Shown here: one piece after another, positions 31,690 through 44,349 of the stretch
Layout: each line of letters begins with the position of its first letter
How positions within the stretch are numbered: the first letter of the stretch is position 1
Assembly: GCA_036426205.1 (NCBI GenBank)
Contig: CM071570.1
Span: 1,680,429-1,744,428, forward strand
DNA length: 64,000 nt
Source: Ascaphus truei
Lineage: Eukaryota; Chordata; Amphibia; Anura; Ascaphidae
Direction: 5' to 3'
Position numbers and translations under genes: made by a program
Notes under the pieces: generated by a model
Databases searched by the model: none
Told to the model about the DNA's origin: nothing
Seen by the model: the letters and a program-made list of their open reading frames with translations, nothing else

Positions 31690-31925
31690 TTATTCAACTC
31701 TAAATGCCATTTTTAATGAGTTATAGTATATTAAGCATCCTGTGATTTCTATAGCAGGTTTAGCACACCTCCCCAGCAGTGCAAGATCTTTGTAACACTT
31801 TCCTGTTTGTGATAATTTGTTGCCAATATTCCCAGCAATTTGAGCTGCAAACTGTAACAATAGATAATGTTACCTTAGTTATAGATAGATTGTAGCTGCT
31901 GAGTTACATTGACTGAAGGAATTGG
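31690..31925 (+). repeat. Interspersed repeat (aatgccatttttaa family), intron 2 copy 1
   Basis: Shares aatgccatttttaatgagtt, catcctgtgatttctatagc, cagcagtgcaag and gtagctgctgagttacatt with the copy about 400 bases downstream and with the inverted split copy at 16016-16795. Confidence 0.8.
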
Positions 31926-32104
31926 CTGAAACTGAAAGGCGGCTATTTAGTGAACCCTGGGAAGAAGAACTTTGCTGATCGATCACGGGAGAACTGATCG
32001 ATCGGCAGCTTAGGTAGTTGGTTTTCCATAAAAGTAATCAAAGGCTGCATGTATTAACACAAAAACATGCAATTTTTTGTTTAAACTGCCCAGATTGCCT
32101 CTTT

Positions 32105-32395
32105 AATGCCATTTTTAAAGAGTTGTAATATACTGAGCATCCTGCGATTTCCATAGCAGGTTTTAGCCCAACCCCCTAGCAGTGCAAGAGCTTTGCAACA
32201 CTTTCCTGTTTGATCATGTGTTGCTAATTTCCCCAGATTGCAGCTCAGACACCTTAGTAATATGATACATTGTAGCTGCTGAGTTACAGTGACTGAAGCA
32301 GCCATTATGTTAGGCACACAATCAGGATTATGACAGATGTGTAACAGGAGCACCAAATAATTACCAGTTTAGGTAAGAATGTGGAATTATAAATC
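32105..32395 (+). repeat. Interspersed repeat (aatgccatttttaa family), intron 2 copy 2
   Basis: A longer copy of the same family, extending to gtgtaacaggagcaccaaa; its end pairs with tttggtgctcctgtta in the inverted copy near 16060. It is unclassified and non-coding. Confidence 0.8.
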
Positions 32396-32692
32396 GTTAC
32401 ATGTTTTACATATACAAATAAGAAAAGAAACAGTGAGTAAGTAGTATTCCTGCGTTACAACGTTGTGCGTCTGTACTAAAATGAATCGCAGGTAACTGTT
32501 GAACTTTTTTTTGTTAAACTACATTTGTTTGTTATATTTTTCCATTGAATAATCCTTTGTTTAATCGGCCCCTGTAATGCGCAGAATATATACATCCTTT
32601 GCCTTGTTAAATGATCACTTCGAGAGGATGTATTGGGATTGAGCGATGTGACTATAGCGTAAAGATGAGCGCGGTCACCGTAACCAGGCGTC

Positions 32693-32757
32693 TCCTTGTC
32701 ACCGTCCTGAGGCCCCTCTTGTCACCGCCCTGAGGCCCCTCTTGTTGCCGCCTTTAT
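32693..32757. repeat. 26-bp tandem repeat, ~2.5 copies
   Basis: Units of cttgtcaccgtcctgaggcc style sequence recur at 26 bases within intron 2. A run of about 16 G lies further on, near 32956-32972. Confidence 0.75.
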
Positions 32758-33075
32758 AAAATTCAGCTGTTGCATCGGATGGTGGTCGTTTGACTCTAGG
32801 GGAAGTTAAAATGGCAACTGCCAAGCACATGCACAAAGGAAGCCGAGGCTGCCATGGTGACTGGATGCCAGTCAGAGAGATCTTGACAGATAAAGATTTG
32901 GGGATAATTAGTTAATGGGTTTTCTGATGTATCAGTTTGTTTCGTCCTTGTGTTCAGGCGGGGGGGGGGGGGGGGTGCTGCGTTAATACACCGGCCTCAT
33001 ACCTGAGTAACACAAACAGGGGTTCTTTCCTTCATCTGTCATTGTGTCGGCTCATTTTCCGTTTTCTTCCTTCAG

Positions 33076-33242
33076 ATGGTGGAAAACCAGTTTGTTCTGT
33101 CCTTTGTCCATCGGTTCCTGGAGTGCCGCGGAGCCACCACCTACTTTGCATTCTGCTTCCCCTTCTCGTACGAGGAGAGCCAGGAGTTGCTGGCGGGGCT
33201 GGATGACCGCTTCGCTGATTGCAGACACATGGCTCCCGGCAG
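33076..33242 (+). CDS. agbl5: agbl5 coding exon 3
   Basis: Encodes [19 protein letters not shown] through [19 protein letters not shown] to DCRHMAPG. The first Met is internal (residue 136), not a start. Acceptor cttccttcag; donor AG|GTACAA, phase 2 out. Confidence 0.94.
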
Positions 33243-33773
33243 GTACAAATGCACACGCGTTACAAATACCCAATACCCCTCTCTCTGTATCACCCATACA
33301 TCGCTTAACACGCTCTCTCTCTCTCTCTGACTCTGATCACTGGAATAAGAATCGCCAACGTTAGTTACCCTTTTCTTTCCTTCATATTTTGCTTTTCCTA
33401 TTTGCAGATCCATGTTGGGATATGATTATAAATGAAATAAAGAGAAGGAAATGTGATTAACCTGTTGACATATTTTTAATTTCCTAATTGTGACCTATTG
33501 GTTATTGCACTGGACATGTATAATGGTAAAGTGGAAACGGGGTTAGGGGGGCGAGGAAAGGGGGCAAAAGTGCAATTATATCTCATTCTTATTGTGGGCC
33601 TTTGAACCTGCTTTGCAGCCACTTTCCTGTAAAGTTAACCATTTCCTATTCATCATAATGCATTTTGAAGGCGATGATGCATTTACTTTTGTTGGCTTAA
33701 CCCATGCCATGCCCGAGGACCTTCTCACATGGAGCGGTAGTTTAGCCCCTCACCCCTGTTTGTCCCACCACAG

Positions 33774-33951
33774 CCCCCCAGAGTCCATTTATTACCACCG
33801 AGAGCTGCTGTGCCATTCGCTGGACGGCCTCTGCGTCGACCTCCTCACCATCAGTTCCTGCCACGGGATGATGGAAGAGCGCGAGCCGCGGCTGGAGAAG
33901 CTCTTCCCCGATCGCTCCACCCCTCGGCCCTACCGCTTTACAGGGAAGAGG
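33774..33951 (+). CDS. agbl5: agbl5 coding exon 4
   Basis: Encodes [36 protein letters not shown] and [12 protein letters not shown], where the catalytic M14 domain begins. Acceptor tcccaccacag; donor AGG|GTGAGT, phase 0 out. Confidence 0.95.
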
Positions 33952-34181
33952 GTGAGTCTGTGTGCGCTGTGTATGGCTGAGGTTTAGGAAGAGCTCAATC
34001 CTTAAAAGCAAGGTTATATTGGAGCCTAACATCACTTTCCTTTAACTTCTTTGCAGCTCAAATGCAAAACTCTCTATTTAAATCTGCAAAAGATGTCCAC
34101 AGTGTGTTGGTAACTAACACTTCTGCTCTGACAATCAAGTCAGTATGTACATTCTTGCAGGATAGACCTCTGCACTCCTGG

Positions 34182-34265
34182 GGACGGCATTGGCGCTTGC
34201 CCTGCCCTGGGGGCGGCACTGGCGCTTGCCCTGCCCTTGGGGCGGCGCTGGCGCTTGCCCTCTAT
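34182..34265. repeat. ~31-bp GC-rich minisatellite in intron 4
   Basis: Three units of ggcggcactggcgcttgccc with tgccctgggg. No coding role. Confidence 0.85.
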
Positions 34266-34732
34266 GCTTGGTAAGCTCCGTTTTCATGAGAGGAAACCTT
34301 GGTCGGGCAGAGCAGTGGCAGTCTGTACTGCAAGGCATCCTTCAGTGACTTCTGTTGCTTGGAATGGTCATTAGCAATGCATCATCAACCATTGAGTTAC
34401 AAGACCATGCAGCAATGTAGGGTTGATGTGTACCAGAGAAAAGGGAGTGAACCAAGAGTTTGCTTTCAATTTGCATTTACTATTCACAGTTTATTCTGGT
34501 TAAATGTAAGTGTTTGGAACTGCAATCTTCCCCACCGTCAGCTAAAGGAGCCGCTGTCTGGTCCGGACCTTCAGCACTGGTCCGTTTGCAGCAGCTGCAG
34601 AAGACGGCTGCTGGTGGGCAGTGCATCACTGTTGTTGATCCAGTGTGTTAGCTTTATGTCACATGGGATGAGGGGATTGTGTCAAGAAAGAATAATGCTT
34701 GTATTGCTTAAATGCCACCTTTCCTTTGACAG

Positions 34733-34911
34733 GTCTTCTTCCTGAGCAGCCGTGTGCACCCGGGTGAGACACCGTCCAGCTTTGTGTTCAACGGCTTCCT
34801 GGAGTTAATCCTGCGGCAGGACGACCCCCGAGCCCACATGCTGAGGCGCATGTTTGTCTTCAAGCTTGTCCCCATGCTGAACCCTGATGGGGTGCTGAGG
34901 GGGCATTACAG
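34733..34911 (+). CDS. agbl5: agbl5 coding exon 5 (zinc-binding HPGE)
   Basis: Encodes [17 protein letters not shown], the HxxE zinc motif (H259, E262), then [17 protein letters not shown] with the NPDG substrate-binding motif. Acceptor cctttgacag. The homologous donor is AG|GTGAGG at 34912, which is the first of five identical donors made by a 17-bp tandem repeat. Confidence 0.95.
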
Positions 34912-34986
34912 GTGAGGGGGCATTACAGGTGAGGGGGCATTACAGGTGAGGGGGCATTACAGGTGAGGGGGCATTACAGGTGAGGG
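34897..34986 (+). repeat. 17-bp tandem repeat spanning the exon 5 donor, five copies
   Basis: The unit gtgagggggcattacag recurs exactly every 17 bases (cattacag at 34904, 34921, 34938, 34955, 34972). Each copy presents ACAG|GTGAGG, so donors lie at 34912, 34929, 34946, 34963 and 34980. The first copy overlaps codons for GHYR. Confidence 0.97.
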
Positions 34987-35152
34987 CAGACACTTACAAG
35001 GTCAAGGTTCTAAATTATCCACCCATGTTTAAAAAAATCATGTAAACCAATTCTGTGACACGGCTGGAAAAGCATCAAAGGAAACGCCAGATTGTAATTG
35101 CATTACAGCCATGGAACAGGAAGGGCGGTATATGCAGAGAGGAGGAGGCCAT

Positions 35153-37369
35153 TGTCACGGTAGACCAAGCTTATTAACACTTTACCATCTGGATCCTTTG
35201 ATTGAATAAAGCATGAAATAAAATAAATTGTATTTATTCACATAAAGAACACACAGCTTGAATTTCAAAATTATCACGAATGAACACTTACTAAAATGGG
35301 GTCAAATGAAATAAAATGTCCACAGAACGAAATCCACAGAAATTACGTCTCTAGGCAGGAATTCCCACACGTGGGGTGGCTGCACAAAAAGCCGTGTAAC
35401 AGTCCTTGACTAGGGGCGCTAGCGGCAACCCCTTTTTCTTCACCAAAAGTAATATTTTCGTTCCCCCCAATGCAGGATTAATTAGCCAATCCTTAGTCCT
35501 TGTGAATACTGGAAGCTGGATACAAATCTTTAGTGGCAATGAAATAGTCTCTGTACCGCCCGCTGTAGCTTAGATGAATCTGCTTACAAGATGGAACTTA
35601 GATGAATCTTAATCTCAGATGACTCTTAGATGGAACTGATGGAACTGCTTTCTGACTGACTGCATGACTTTTTAAAATGTACCCATATCCCATCTTTTCA
35701 ATCCTCCGCAAAACACTGCGTGGGAACCAGTTATCCCATCTATAGCAAGGGTTTACCAGGCACTCCAAAAACTGGCACAAAGCCTCAGTATCGCAACTGA
35801 GCATGTGCAACAAAAATGTCATCACCACCCCATACCCCACCCTCCGGCCACTTGCTACTTAACATATCTAGCAAAGCCTACTTCCCTGGAGACATAATGC
35901 CTCCCTGTCATAAATCAGTGGTGAGATTGACAGTTTTACCCCAGGGTAAAACTCCTCCCCCAAAAGACGTTTAATATCTAAATGTACTCATAACTTCAGT
36001 TCTGTAATACCTCCTGACACATGAGACATATTAATACATTCCGGCACGCATGCTTGTCCCAATGATACTAAACATAACCGGGTCATCCTAAAATTAAAAG
36101 AAATATTAATATCTGTCTCTTAGGACCTGCTAGACCTCAGGTGTCTGTAACCATCATGTGCGACTTGGTCCCACCGATACGCACATGTAATTTTTATCAT
36201 ATTCTGCAAAGGACGTCTCATGATATTCTCATATTTAATAAGGTCGCTCGCTTCCATACCTTCTGTAGCCACGCCCCTGGCCATATACCACATAGCATCC
36301 GGCTTTCTTAATGAATGCCGCTCAGTCTAGCTAGGCCAAATGTACCCTTTGATCTAGTAGCCATAAGCCCCCCTCTGAACAAATGCTCTCACACCTCTAT
36401 TTCTTTGAAGCTGAGGTTTTCTGCTACGCATTTCAAAGCCCAGGATTACACACCCCAAGTGTCATCTCCTGTCTATAATGTTAATTTCCTTACGCTTATA
36501 ACTTTAAAATACCAAAATTATAGGGGACATTCATTTAATACTGGGCGTGAACGTTAATGCTCAAAAACATAAGCCCTTTATGTGTTCGCACCTCAGTAAT
36601 GCCCACACCAAATATCATCTTTCCAGGATGCTCCTAACTAAAGTTAGCTATCGGCTTTCATGTGGTTTTAACCTTTTATTTTAATAAAACAAACTGGCTC
36701 AGTCTTATACCTGACTGGAGTGTGGGGATAAACAGTAACCCCTTATGTGCCGTGTAGGTTGGGGGGTATTTTTCACAGTGACAGAAACGCATACACAATG
36801 CCCAGGCCCAAGAGCTGACATTCTACATGTTAACTTAAAACCCCTATAACTCTCTTCACCTGATCCCTGGTGAGATGAACTGAACCCCACACTGTGGTCT
36901 GGGGTTTGGGCCTATTCCGAGAACCTTTGATGCAATTCAGTTCCCTGCCCGGTTTTACTGTCCTGGTTTGTGCTGAAGCAGGGGGATTTGGCGGTGAGCT
37001 GCAAACTGCGTTCTAGGGAGAATTTTGTCTGGTGATCTGTGTTAATCATGTCCTCAGGAATCTGGGGGGATTCCTGAGTACATGTTTCGGGGTAACACAC
37101 AACAATGGCCCCTGTCTACCCAAACACACCCTGACATTTTACCGTAAAATCCCCCCTGAAACTCACGCCCTGCACATCCCCACTGCCTGGCACTCCTGGC
37201 ACATCCCCACTGCCTGGCACTCCTGGAACAGTAAAACCGCATACATCTTTATTATACCAACAGTTATATACCCCAATTGGGTTAAAGAACTAACACTTTT
37301 ATGACTCAGGGGCCCCCCAGCTGGGCATAATGCTTTATTTGGTGGCCTGGGGACCCCTTCATTGTCACA
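35153..37369. mobile_element. LTR-like element (TGTCACGG...GTCACA), copy 2, in intron 5
   Basis: Begins TGTCACGGTAGACC and ends CATTGTCACA, flanked by gccat (35148-35152) and ggcat (37370-37374), a 4/5 duplication. It is 2.2 kb and collinear with copy 1 through most of its length, including agaaattacgtctctaggca at its left and acccaaacacaccctgacat at its right. No protein frame. A local duplication of actgcctggcactcctgg lies near 37180-37220. Confidence 0.7.
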
Positions 37370-38229
37370 GGCATTAAAAGGTGGCATCATAGAACATTAA
37401 AAAAAAAAAAAATGTTATTACAGTATCATGGTTTGATTTTGAAAGGGGCATCTACTCTGTTTTTATAATTCCCTCCATCTCATTTGCTATGTACATGTCT
37501 ATAATTAGTATTTGACTTTTTATATATTTTTTTTTGCCTTCACTTGAACGGACTGTACATTGCCTTTATGGCTTACCCCGTTCCGTAAATATGGCGCGTT
37601 GTTTCATATTAGGAAGGGCTTTTGCCCCTTTTTGAGTAATGAGGAAATGTTACCTGGGAAAGGGTTAAGGAATTGCTTCCCACACAAGCGTGTGCAGATC
37701 AAAGGCCTGTTGCATTCGGACTACAAGCATCAGTTATCTTCCTGGATGAAAGCTTTTTAACACCTACTGCATGCCTGTCTTCTACCAGCATTCAATAGCA
37801 ATAAAGCAAAACGAGTAGGAATTCAGCATTGGGTTTAAGCACCCTCGCGTATCTTGTGCCCGTATAGCTTTATATATTTTGCTCTACCAGGATTCCCCAT
37901 TGCCTCTGCTGATCGATCTTTCCAGTACATAGAAGTATCGTGTTCTTTCTGCTGTAATGTACAGTAATATACTGTGTGCTGAGCTATTGAATCCTATGTA
38001 CACTTTGTGATATTCTGAGTTGTTTGTTATTGCTGGGGGCAGGGTCATTGGGAACCTGTGTACCTAGAAGTGTATTTTATCTGTCTTTAAAAAATAAATA
38101 AATGATCATTTCCATTGGAGTTTAAAATTGTTGATATTTTGTGTACAGAACAGTGGCTGCATACATGCTCAGCGCTATATGAACAGCAAACCATTAAAAT
38201 GTTCTTCTACCTGGCTCAATAATCTAGTC

Positions 38230-38443
38230 CAGGGGTCTCAACTTCAGTCCTCAAAGGCCACCAGCAGGTCAGGTATTAAGGATATCCCAACTTCTGCACA
38301 GGTGGCTCAATCAGTCCCTGCTTCAGCACAGATGGCTCGGTCTTTGGCTGAGCCACTGATGGTGCCATCTGTGCTGAAGCTGGGATATCCTGAAAACCTG
38401 ACCTGTTGGTGGTTCTTGTGGACTGAAGTTGAGCACCCCCCAT
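38230..38443. mobile_element. Palindromic hAT-like MITE, copy 1 (intron 5)
   Basis: The element starts CAGGGGTCTCAACTTCAGTC and its second half is the inverse of its first, around a short centre near 38335. Flanks atctagtc (38222-38229) and agctagtc (38444-38451) match at seven of eight bases, fitting the 8-bp duplication of hAT elements. It ends 74 bases before the exon 6 acceptor. Confidence 0.75.
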
Positions 38444-38525
38444 AGCTAGTCCTCATTTTGACAACACTGGATATGGGGAGAGGCTGATGGACCTTCGTCA
38501 CTCTCGTATTTTCTTTCTGTTACAG

Positions 38526-39120
38526 AACAGATACCAGAGGTGTCAACCTGAATCGCCAATACCTAAACCCAGATTTTGATCTCCACCCATCAGTTTATGG
38601 AGTCAAATCCATCCTTCTCTACCATCACATTCATAACGGTGTCTGCCCAAATAACACAGACTGCAGGAAATCTGCATCTCCGCTGACCTCCAAAAACCCT
38701 CTCCGTTCAAAGACTTCGAATCATTCCCTACAAGACTGCACATTGCCTCCTGAAGACGTGTTGTCGGACCTGGAGAAAGCAAACAACCTCCTCAACAGCA
38801 TGGACAGAGATGGTCCATACATCACTACCTCTCAGTGTCTCATGCAGCCAGAAGATGCGGCACCGGAAATCGTTTCCAATATTCTGTCGGGCTGCAAGGA
38901 CTTTATCAGGGAGAAGGAAGGGTGGCTCCTGGGGCCGGACATGAATTCGGAGATAGAGGAGCAGTGTGAGAATCAGTGGGACAGTCTGCTGTCCTCGGAC
39001 TCTAGTCAATCCATCCCCCCTCAAGAGAGTGGCATTGCCTTCTACGTGGACTTGCATGGCCACGCCTCCAAGAGAGGCTGCTTTATGTACGGGAACAGTT
39101 TCACAGAGGAGCGGGACCAG
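38526..39120 (+). CDS. agbl5: agbl5 coding exon 6 (large exon, DLHGH)
   Basis: Encodes [41 protein letters not shown] and ends with [19 protein letters not shown] to [12 protein letters not shown] and the third zinc ligand H487 lie here. The middle (residues about 345-470) is an acidic, poorly conserved insert typical of CCP5. Acceptor tttctgttacag; donor CAG|GTGAGT, phase 0. Confidence 0.96.
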
Positions 39121-39551
39121 GTGAGTGCTGGGTCTTAAAACTATCGGGCATGTCTGGGATCCCCATGATATGTTGCAAACGGCAGTATAAAGCAACACAA
39201 GACTCCGCGTAAAAGTAGTCTTTATATGAAGAATGGAGAAGGACTCCTAAGCCCTATTAACCCTTGCCGTAGAGAAGGACTCTCCCGTGGGTTTTCAGTA
39301 GGATCCAGCAGGGATATACGTATAGACAGGTCCTTCAGTTCTTTAGTCTCAAAGATGAAGGTTAGAAGGGAGACGCGACGTATGTAAAGATGCGTGTTTG
39401 CACACGTTGTTCTGTCTGATTTTATTATTGGAATTGAGCTACTGAGCTCCTCGCAGAAGGTTCACATGCTAGTATTTCTTTCTCTGGTTGAGCTTGGTTT
39501 TCCAGCACAAAGCAAGGTATTCAGTGACCACAGTCAGGGAGTTCTTTAAGG

Positions 39552-39780
39552 CAGGGGGGAAGGGACTCGGCTCCAGTCCCCAAGCCCCCCCAACAGGTCA
39601 GGTTTTCAGGATATTCCAGCTTCAGCATAGGTGGCTAGTGGCTCCGTCAAAGACACCGCCTCTGATTGAGCCACATGTGCTGAAGCAGGAACTGATTGAG
39701 CCACCTGTGCTGAAGCAGGGATATTCTGAAACGTGACCTGTTTGAGGGGGGTGCTTGAGGACTGGAGTTGAGCACCCCTG
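39552..39780. mobile_element. Palindromic hAT-like MITE, copy 2 (intron 6)
   Basis: Right end GTTGAGCACCCCTG pairs with the left CAGGGGGGAAGGGACTCGG region; the interior repeats the gattgagccacctgtgctga module, once extra. Flanks ctttaagg and ccctaagg match at six of eight bases. Confidence 0.65.
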
Positions 39781-39789
39781 CCCTAAGGC

Positions 39790-40929
39790 ACATTACATTA
39801 GTTACAATGCATAAACCTCTGCCATTGGGGTCTGTCCAATGGAACCTGGTCAGACGAGCCATTCCTGACGTGTTTGACAGACGATATCGCTACCCAAGAG
39901 GTACTTTAAAAAAGCCAGGGGCAGAACTTGTCCTGCTGTTCAGTCAGATTAGACCACGAATAAATGGCCTATGTCTGCCTCCTCCTACATGTCCCCAGAT
40001 TGTGTGTGTTAAGGCCTGCCTGAGATTTCCCATGGTTTCCTGCATGCACTGCTATCGGACGGCCTGGAGCATGATGCTTTGTGTATTTACTTTCTTGTAT
40101 ATGGTTGCCTCCATATTATTGTAACCCCTCTTTCCTTCTGAATATATGGTATCTGTCGCTGTGGGGGCCTGAGTCTTATGGATATGTCTATATCAGTGTG
40201 CGATACATGTGAAGTGGGGCCAGAGCAACAGTGCACAATACAACCGTATAGAATTATTACCGGTTTTATACACATATATGAATATTAGCCAACGCGACAC
40301 CGTGATCCTTAACTGCAGGATTACACACTACTACACATTTATCATACAGTACTATAGGATCGGAGAAGAAACAGGTGCGCAAATCACATCAGGACATGGA
40401 AAGGAAGTAGAAACACAAAATAGTGCAATGGTGTAAACCCGAACAAATATATTCAATGCTGAAGGCTCTATAAAATTTGCACTCACGTGTACAACGTGAT
40501 AGTAAGGCGTTGTGGTTATTAGAAGTTACCAACTTATGTTTCCAGATAGGTACTCCAGATCCATAGAAAAGGAAGGGAAATCCATATACAAAAAAGGAAA
40601 AAGCAAAATAGTATAATACTGTTTTTAATATTAAAACAGTCACAGCATACACTGGGCTGAATGAAATCGTCCTCCACTCTGGATGTCACCAACAAGGGCC
40701 ACCTTGCAATCAAAGATTCACCCGTGACATTACTATTTTATGTAGTACTTATTGTGAGTGACTAATCAAATCTTGATCTGCACAAAGTATTCTGCACATC
40801 CTTAGGAAGTGGTGGTGTTGCATAATTACCTAAACAGAATCTTCTTCTGTATTGGCGGTATCGTTTACATGACTTCTTTATGCTTTATCAAAAATCTTAG
40901 AGCAGCAATACCGTGTGTGTGTGTGTGTG

Positions 40930-40979
<50 letters not shown>

Positions 40980-43338
40980 TATATTCCACATATATACACA
41001 CCATGTTCAAGAAAAAAAGGGACCCCTTTTCATGAATTTTTCATCATACACTTTTTTTATTTTTATTTTTCGGTCAATCCAACCATGAAAATGTGCAGAA
41101 TTGTAGGTCAGTTGTGTAGATTAAAACTATACAAGAAGCACAATGTAGATAATCAATTTATTCTTGTTAATCAAACAAGAAATAGGAGTTTTTCCTTCGT
41201 AGCTCGTAAATGGGCTAGACTGTTGTTAATCGAATCTAAAACACCAAGATTACTATAAAGTTGGAGTTCAAAATGTCCTCCTGCTGAAACACGCGCCCAA
41301 AGACTAGAACGTCTGTCTGATTGCAGAATCGACACCGTGTTGATCCAGCTGCTCCCGCTCCTGAATGATACGTCATGAATTCGTTTTTTTCAGTCCTCCG
41401 AGCGACATTTTATGGAAATGTTTTGGACCATAAGTCTTGCTCTGTGTCTGGCATTTTATACCGGGCTTATCATCTTCGGTTAAAACCAGTCTGTAACTAT
41501 GCACTGGATGAGGCCATCACGCCGTCACCAATTCCAAAGAATATTTATCAGATCATCAAATAATTGTTAAATGTAATAATCTACTGTGACAGACATTATA
41601 ATTACTCAATTTTTCATGAAATTTAGGGATTTTGTGTGCGTGTGAACAATTTCAAAACATTTTTTTTTTTTTAAACTCACCTGACCTGGAGGATCCCCCA
41701 CACCTCATTGCTTGTTCCCTGGTGCCCCCCTTTATTCCTGAGTGGCACTGGGCAAATTGGGGAAACATGGCTGCTGGGTATAGATGCGATCCACTGACCA
41801 ATAGAAAAGGTGCAATGTCATCCGGCATTGACGGTGCAGCTTTCTATTGGGGACCCCGGAGGCCACTTGTGTAGCCTGCCGCCATATATTTTTTTAAATG
41901 TGTACGTCAAAACTGGCACCCACAAAATGACAGAATCCTGGAACCAGGCAGTCTCCAGACACTGGGAGACCACTGAGCTTTGGGGGATCCTCCCCCCTAC
42001 CATCCCCCCCCACCCCCCGTCCACCACACTAGGTAAGGTTGAAAAGATAACATTTTGAAAATAAAACCGAGCAGCTGGGATTGCTGCACTTATTCCATCA
42101 TCTGGCATGGATTTCAGGAACTTCACTTTTAGGATATATATCACTTTTAGGATATATATATAAATATACTGTGATCTCATGTCCCTTATTCCAGGAATCC
42201 CACATTACAATGACTATAGCACATTCGTTATTGTAATGATTTTTGCCAGTGATTTAATTTGTCGCATTGCTTAATGGCCCTCTAACTTGTATGGTCCTTT
42301 ATGGATATCTGATGACTAACTGAATTTCGGAGCCTTTTTAAAAGTGTGACGTATTTAGATGTCTGGATTTGTAGATTTTTATATCGGTGTACCTAAAGAA
42401 CTCGGTATATACATGCTGTGAAGTATGCACAATGCAATCAGGTTAAAAAAATTAATTAAATAAAAATGTAATCATACTTACAGCAAAAAAGTGGCCGTTT
42501 TTGGCTCCTTTGTGGGTGTTTTTTTTTCTTTTCAACTGGTCCCACCTAAGAGCAAACTACTGATATTTATTGGTTAATCGTAGGCACATGGCACCTTGGA
42601 GAAAAAAACTAGCAACTGTAAATATGTTTATATTTTATTGTATCTCCGGTGCCCAAATGTCTGGAGCAGGGGTTGCAAGCTTTTATTTATCACCGATCTC
42701 TCGAAGGTTAATATCATTTGGAAGGTTACAATTACAAAGGAGGATCCTGTTTATAAATGGTTTTTCCCAACTTAGAGCGGGGAACTTGTAAATTGAAGAC
42801 GATAGGGCGTATCACCCACATAGATTGTCCTTGGCAAATCCATCCCAATCCATAGAGTTTGTGTATCTGCAGGGTGATCCTAAAGATCATTTTCTCAGCC
42901 CTGTGGAAAGGTTTAAATGAACACCCTTACCTTTTTTAGATCTTGTCCTAAACATGTTTTAATTAATTTACTATATTGACCTCTACCAACTCTGCTGGAG
43001 GCTTCTACAATTCTTCACTACTCTTTTAATGAAAAGTGCTTCCTACTTTCGAGTTTCGTAGTACACTCCCAGCATTTTTTTGTTGTTGCTTTTTTCCTGT
43101 CCTTTTTACAACCTTTGGATAATTTTCTCCATCACATTCCCCCTCCCTTCCGAAAATAATACGTTAATGACTGTGAAATACTGGTGAAAAGGTTTACAAA
43201 ACCATATTTGTTTTCTCTCTGTTCTTCAAACTCTCTGACTTACATCGTACGTACGTTTTACAGGTTAAGATTGTGGTAAGATCTCGATCTGATCTCTCTC
43301 TCTGCCATTTGCTCCCTCTTCCCGTGGGTTCCCGGCAG
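39790..43338 (+). other. Remainder of intron 6: repeats, no gene
   Basis: Contains a (TG)n run (about 40914-40978) and a possible inverted-end element at about 41025-41630, with ccttttcatgaatttttcat at one end and caatttttcatgaaattta at the other in direct rather than clean inverted order. AT-rich sequence follows. No coding exon is seen. Confidence 0.5.
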
Positions 43339-43508
43339 GTGGACAACTTGCTTTTCCCCAAGCTGATCTCTCTCAACTCTGCGCACTTTGATTTCATGGG
43401 GTGCAACTTCTCGGAAAAGAACATGTACGCCAAAGACAAAAGAGATGGGCAGTCCAAGGAGGGCAGCGGGAGGGTGGCCGTACACAAGGCAACAGGGATC
43501 ATCCACAG
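43339..43508 (+). CDS. agbl5: agbl5 coding exon 7
   Basis: Encodes [39 protein letters not shown] and [15 protein letters not shown], nearly identical to vertebrate CCP5. Acceptor ttcccggcag; donor AG|GTAATC, phase 2 out. Confidence 0.96.
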
Positions 43509-44213
43509 GTAATCGAGCCACAGTATAAATATACGTAATGGTCCCTCCAGACCACTCAATGTCCGTGGTGAAGACCCAGCGCTGGATTAGGCACTGGGGT
43601 GGTGGGACTTGCATTATCGATACTATGAGGGCATCCTCGTCTATAGGTTTCTGAATGCCAAGGTGGTAACACCGTGTTAGGGTAACTCATTAGTCACTGC
43701 CACACGAACGGGACATGGCGGGACGTTGTACCAAAATGGGGGCCACCTGTTCCAAAACACAGAGCAAAAGGGTTAATGTGCGTCAGTTTGCAGCAGATAT
43801 ATTTCTCTATATATGGATAGATCTCTCTCGCTCTCTAGTGATCGATCTCTATACATCTCTAGATTTCTATACATCTCTAGATATAGAGATATATCTCCTG
43901 TTAATCTTGATTGTTACATTTGGTGCAGATCTTTTAGGCATAGAGGCTAAGCCTGGGAGATTTTATGCAAAGAGAGAGAAACTGAAACAGTCGACGGCTC
44001 AATTTTAACACCCAGTTTTTGATTATTTTCTCCCCAAAACCTTCTATGGTCCCATCCCAATACACAAATGGGGCAAGGAGAGTAATTTGCGACACCTGAT
44101 ACCCCCCTACGTTTCTGCGTACATATTCAGCACTGTATTTCCATTATGATGTAAAGTCTCCATTTCTTATTTGATGTCCTTGCCTTTCCTCTTTGTCCCT
44201 TTTTATGTTGTAG

Positions 44214-44349
44214 TTACACGTTGGAGTGCAACTATAACACCGGCCGGTGCGTCAACACCATCCCCGCAGCGTGCCATGATAACGGCCGGGCCAGTCCCCC
44301 TCCACTGCCTGCCTTCCCTCCCAAGTACACCACCGAGGTGTTTGAGCAG
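44214..44349 (+). CDS. agbl5: agbl5 coding exon 8 (catalytic Glu)
   Basis: Encodes [20 protein letters not shown], where E569 is the general-base glutamate of M14 peptidases, then [19 protein letters not shown]. Acceptor atgttgtag; donor CAG|GTAACA, phase 0. Confidence 0.96.

Noticed and set aside
33592..33987. Start of an independent gene at 33592
   Set aside because: The frame merely runs from intron 3 into agbl5 exon 4; the conserved part begins at the acceptor 33773/33774.
41025..41630. Possible Tc1/mariner copy with a 62-codon frame
   Set aside because: The similar end sequences are not cleanly inverted, no TA duplication is evident and the peptide shows no DDE motif.
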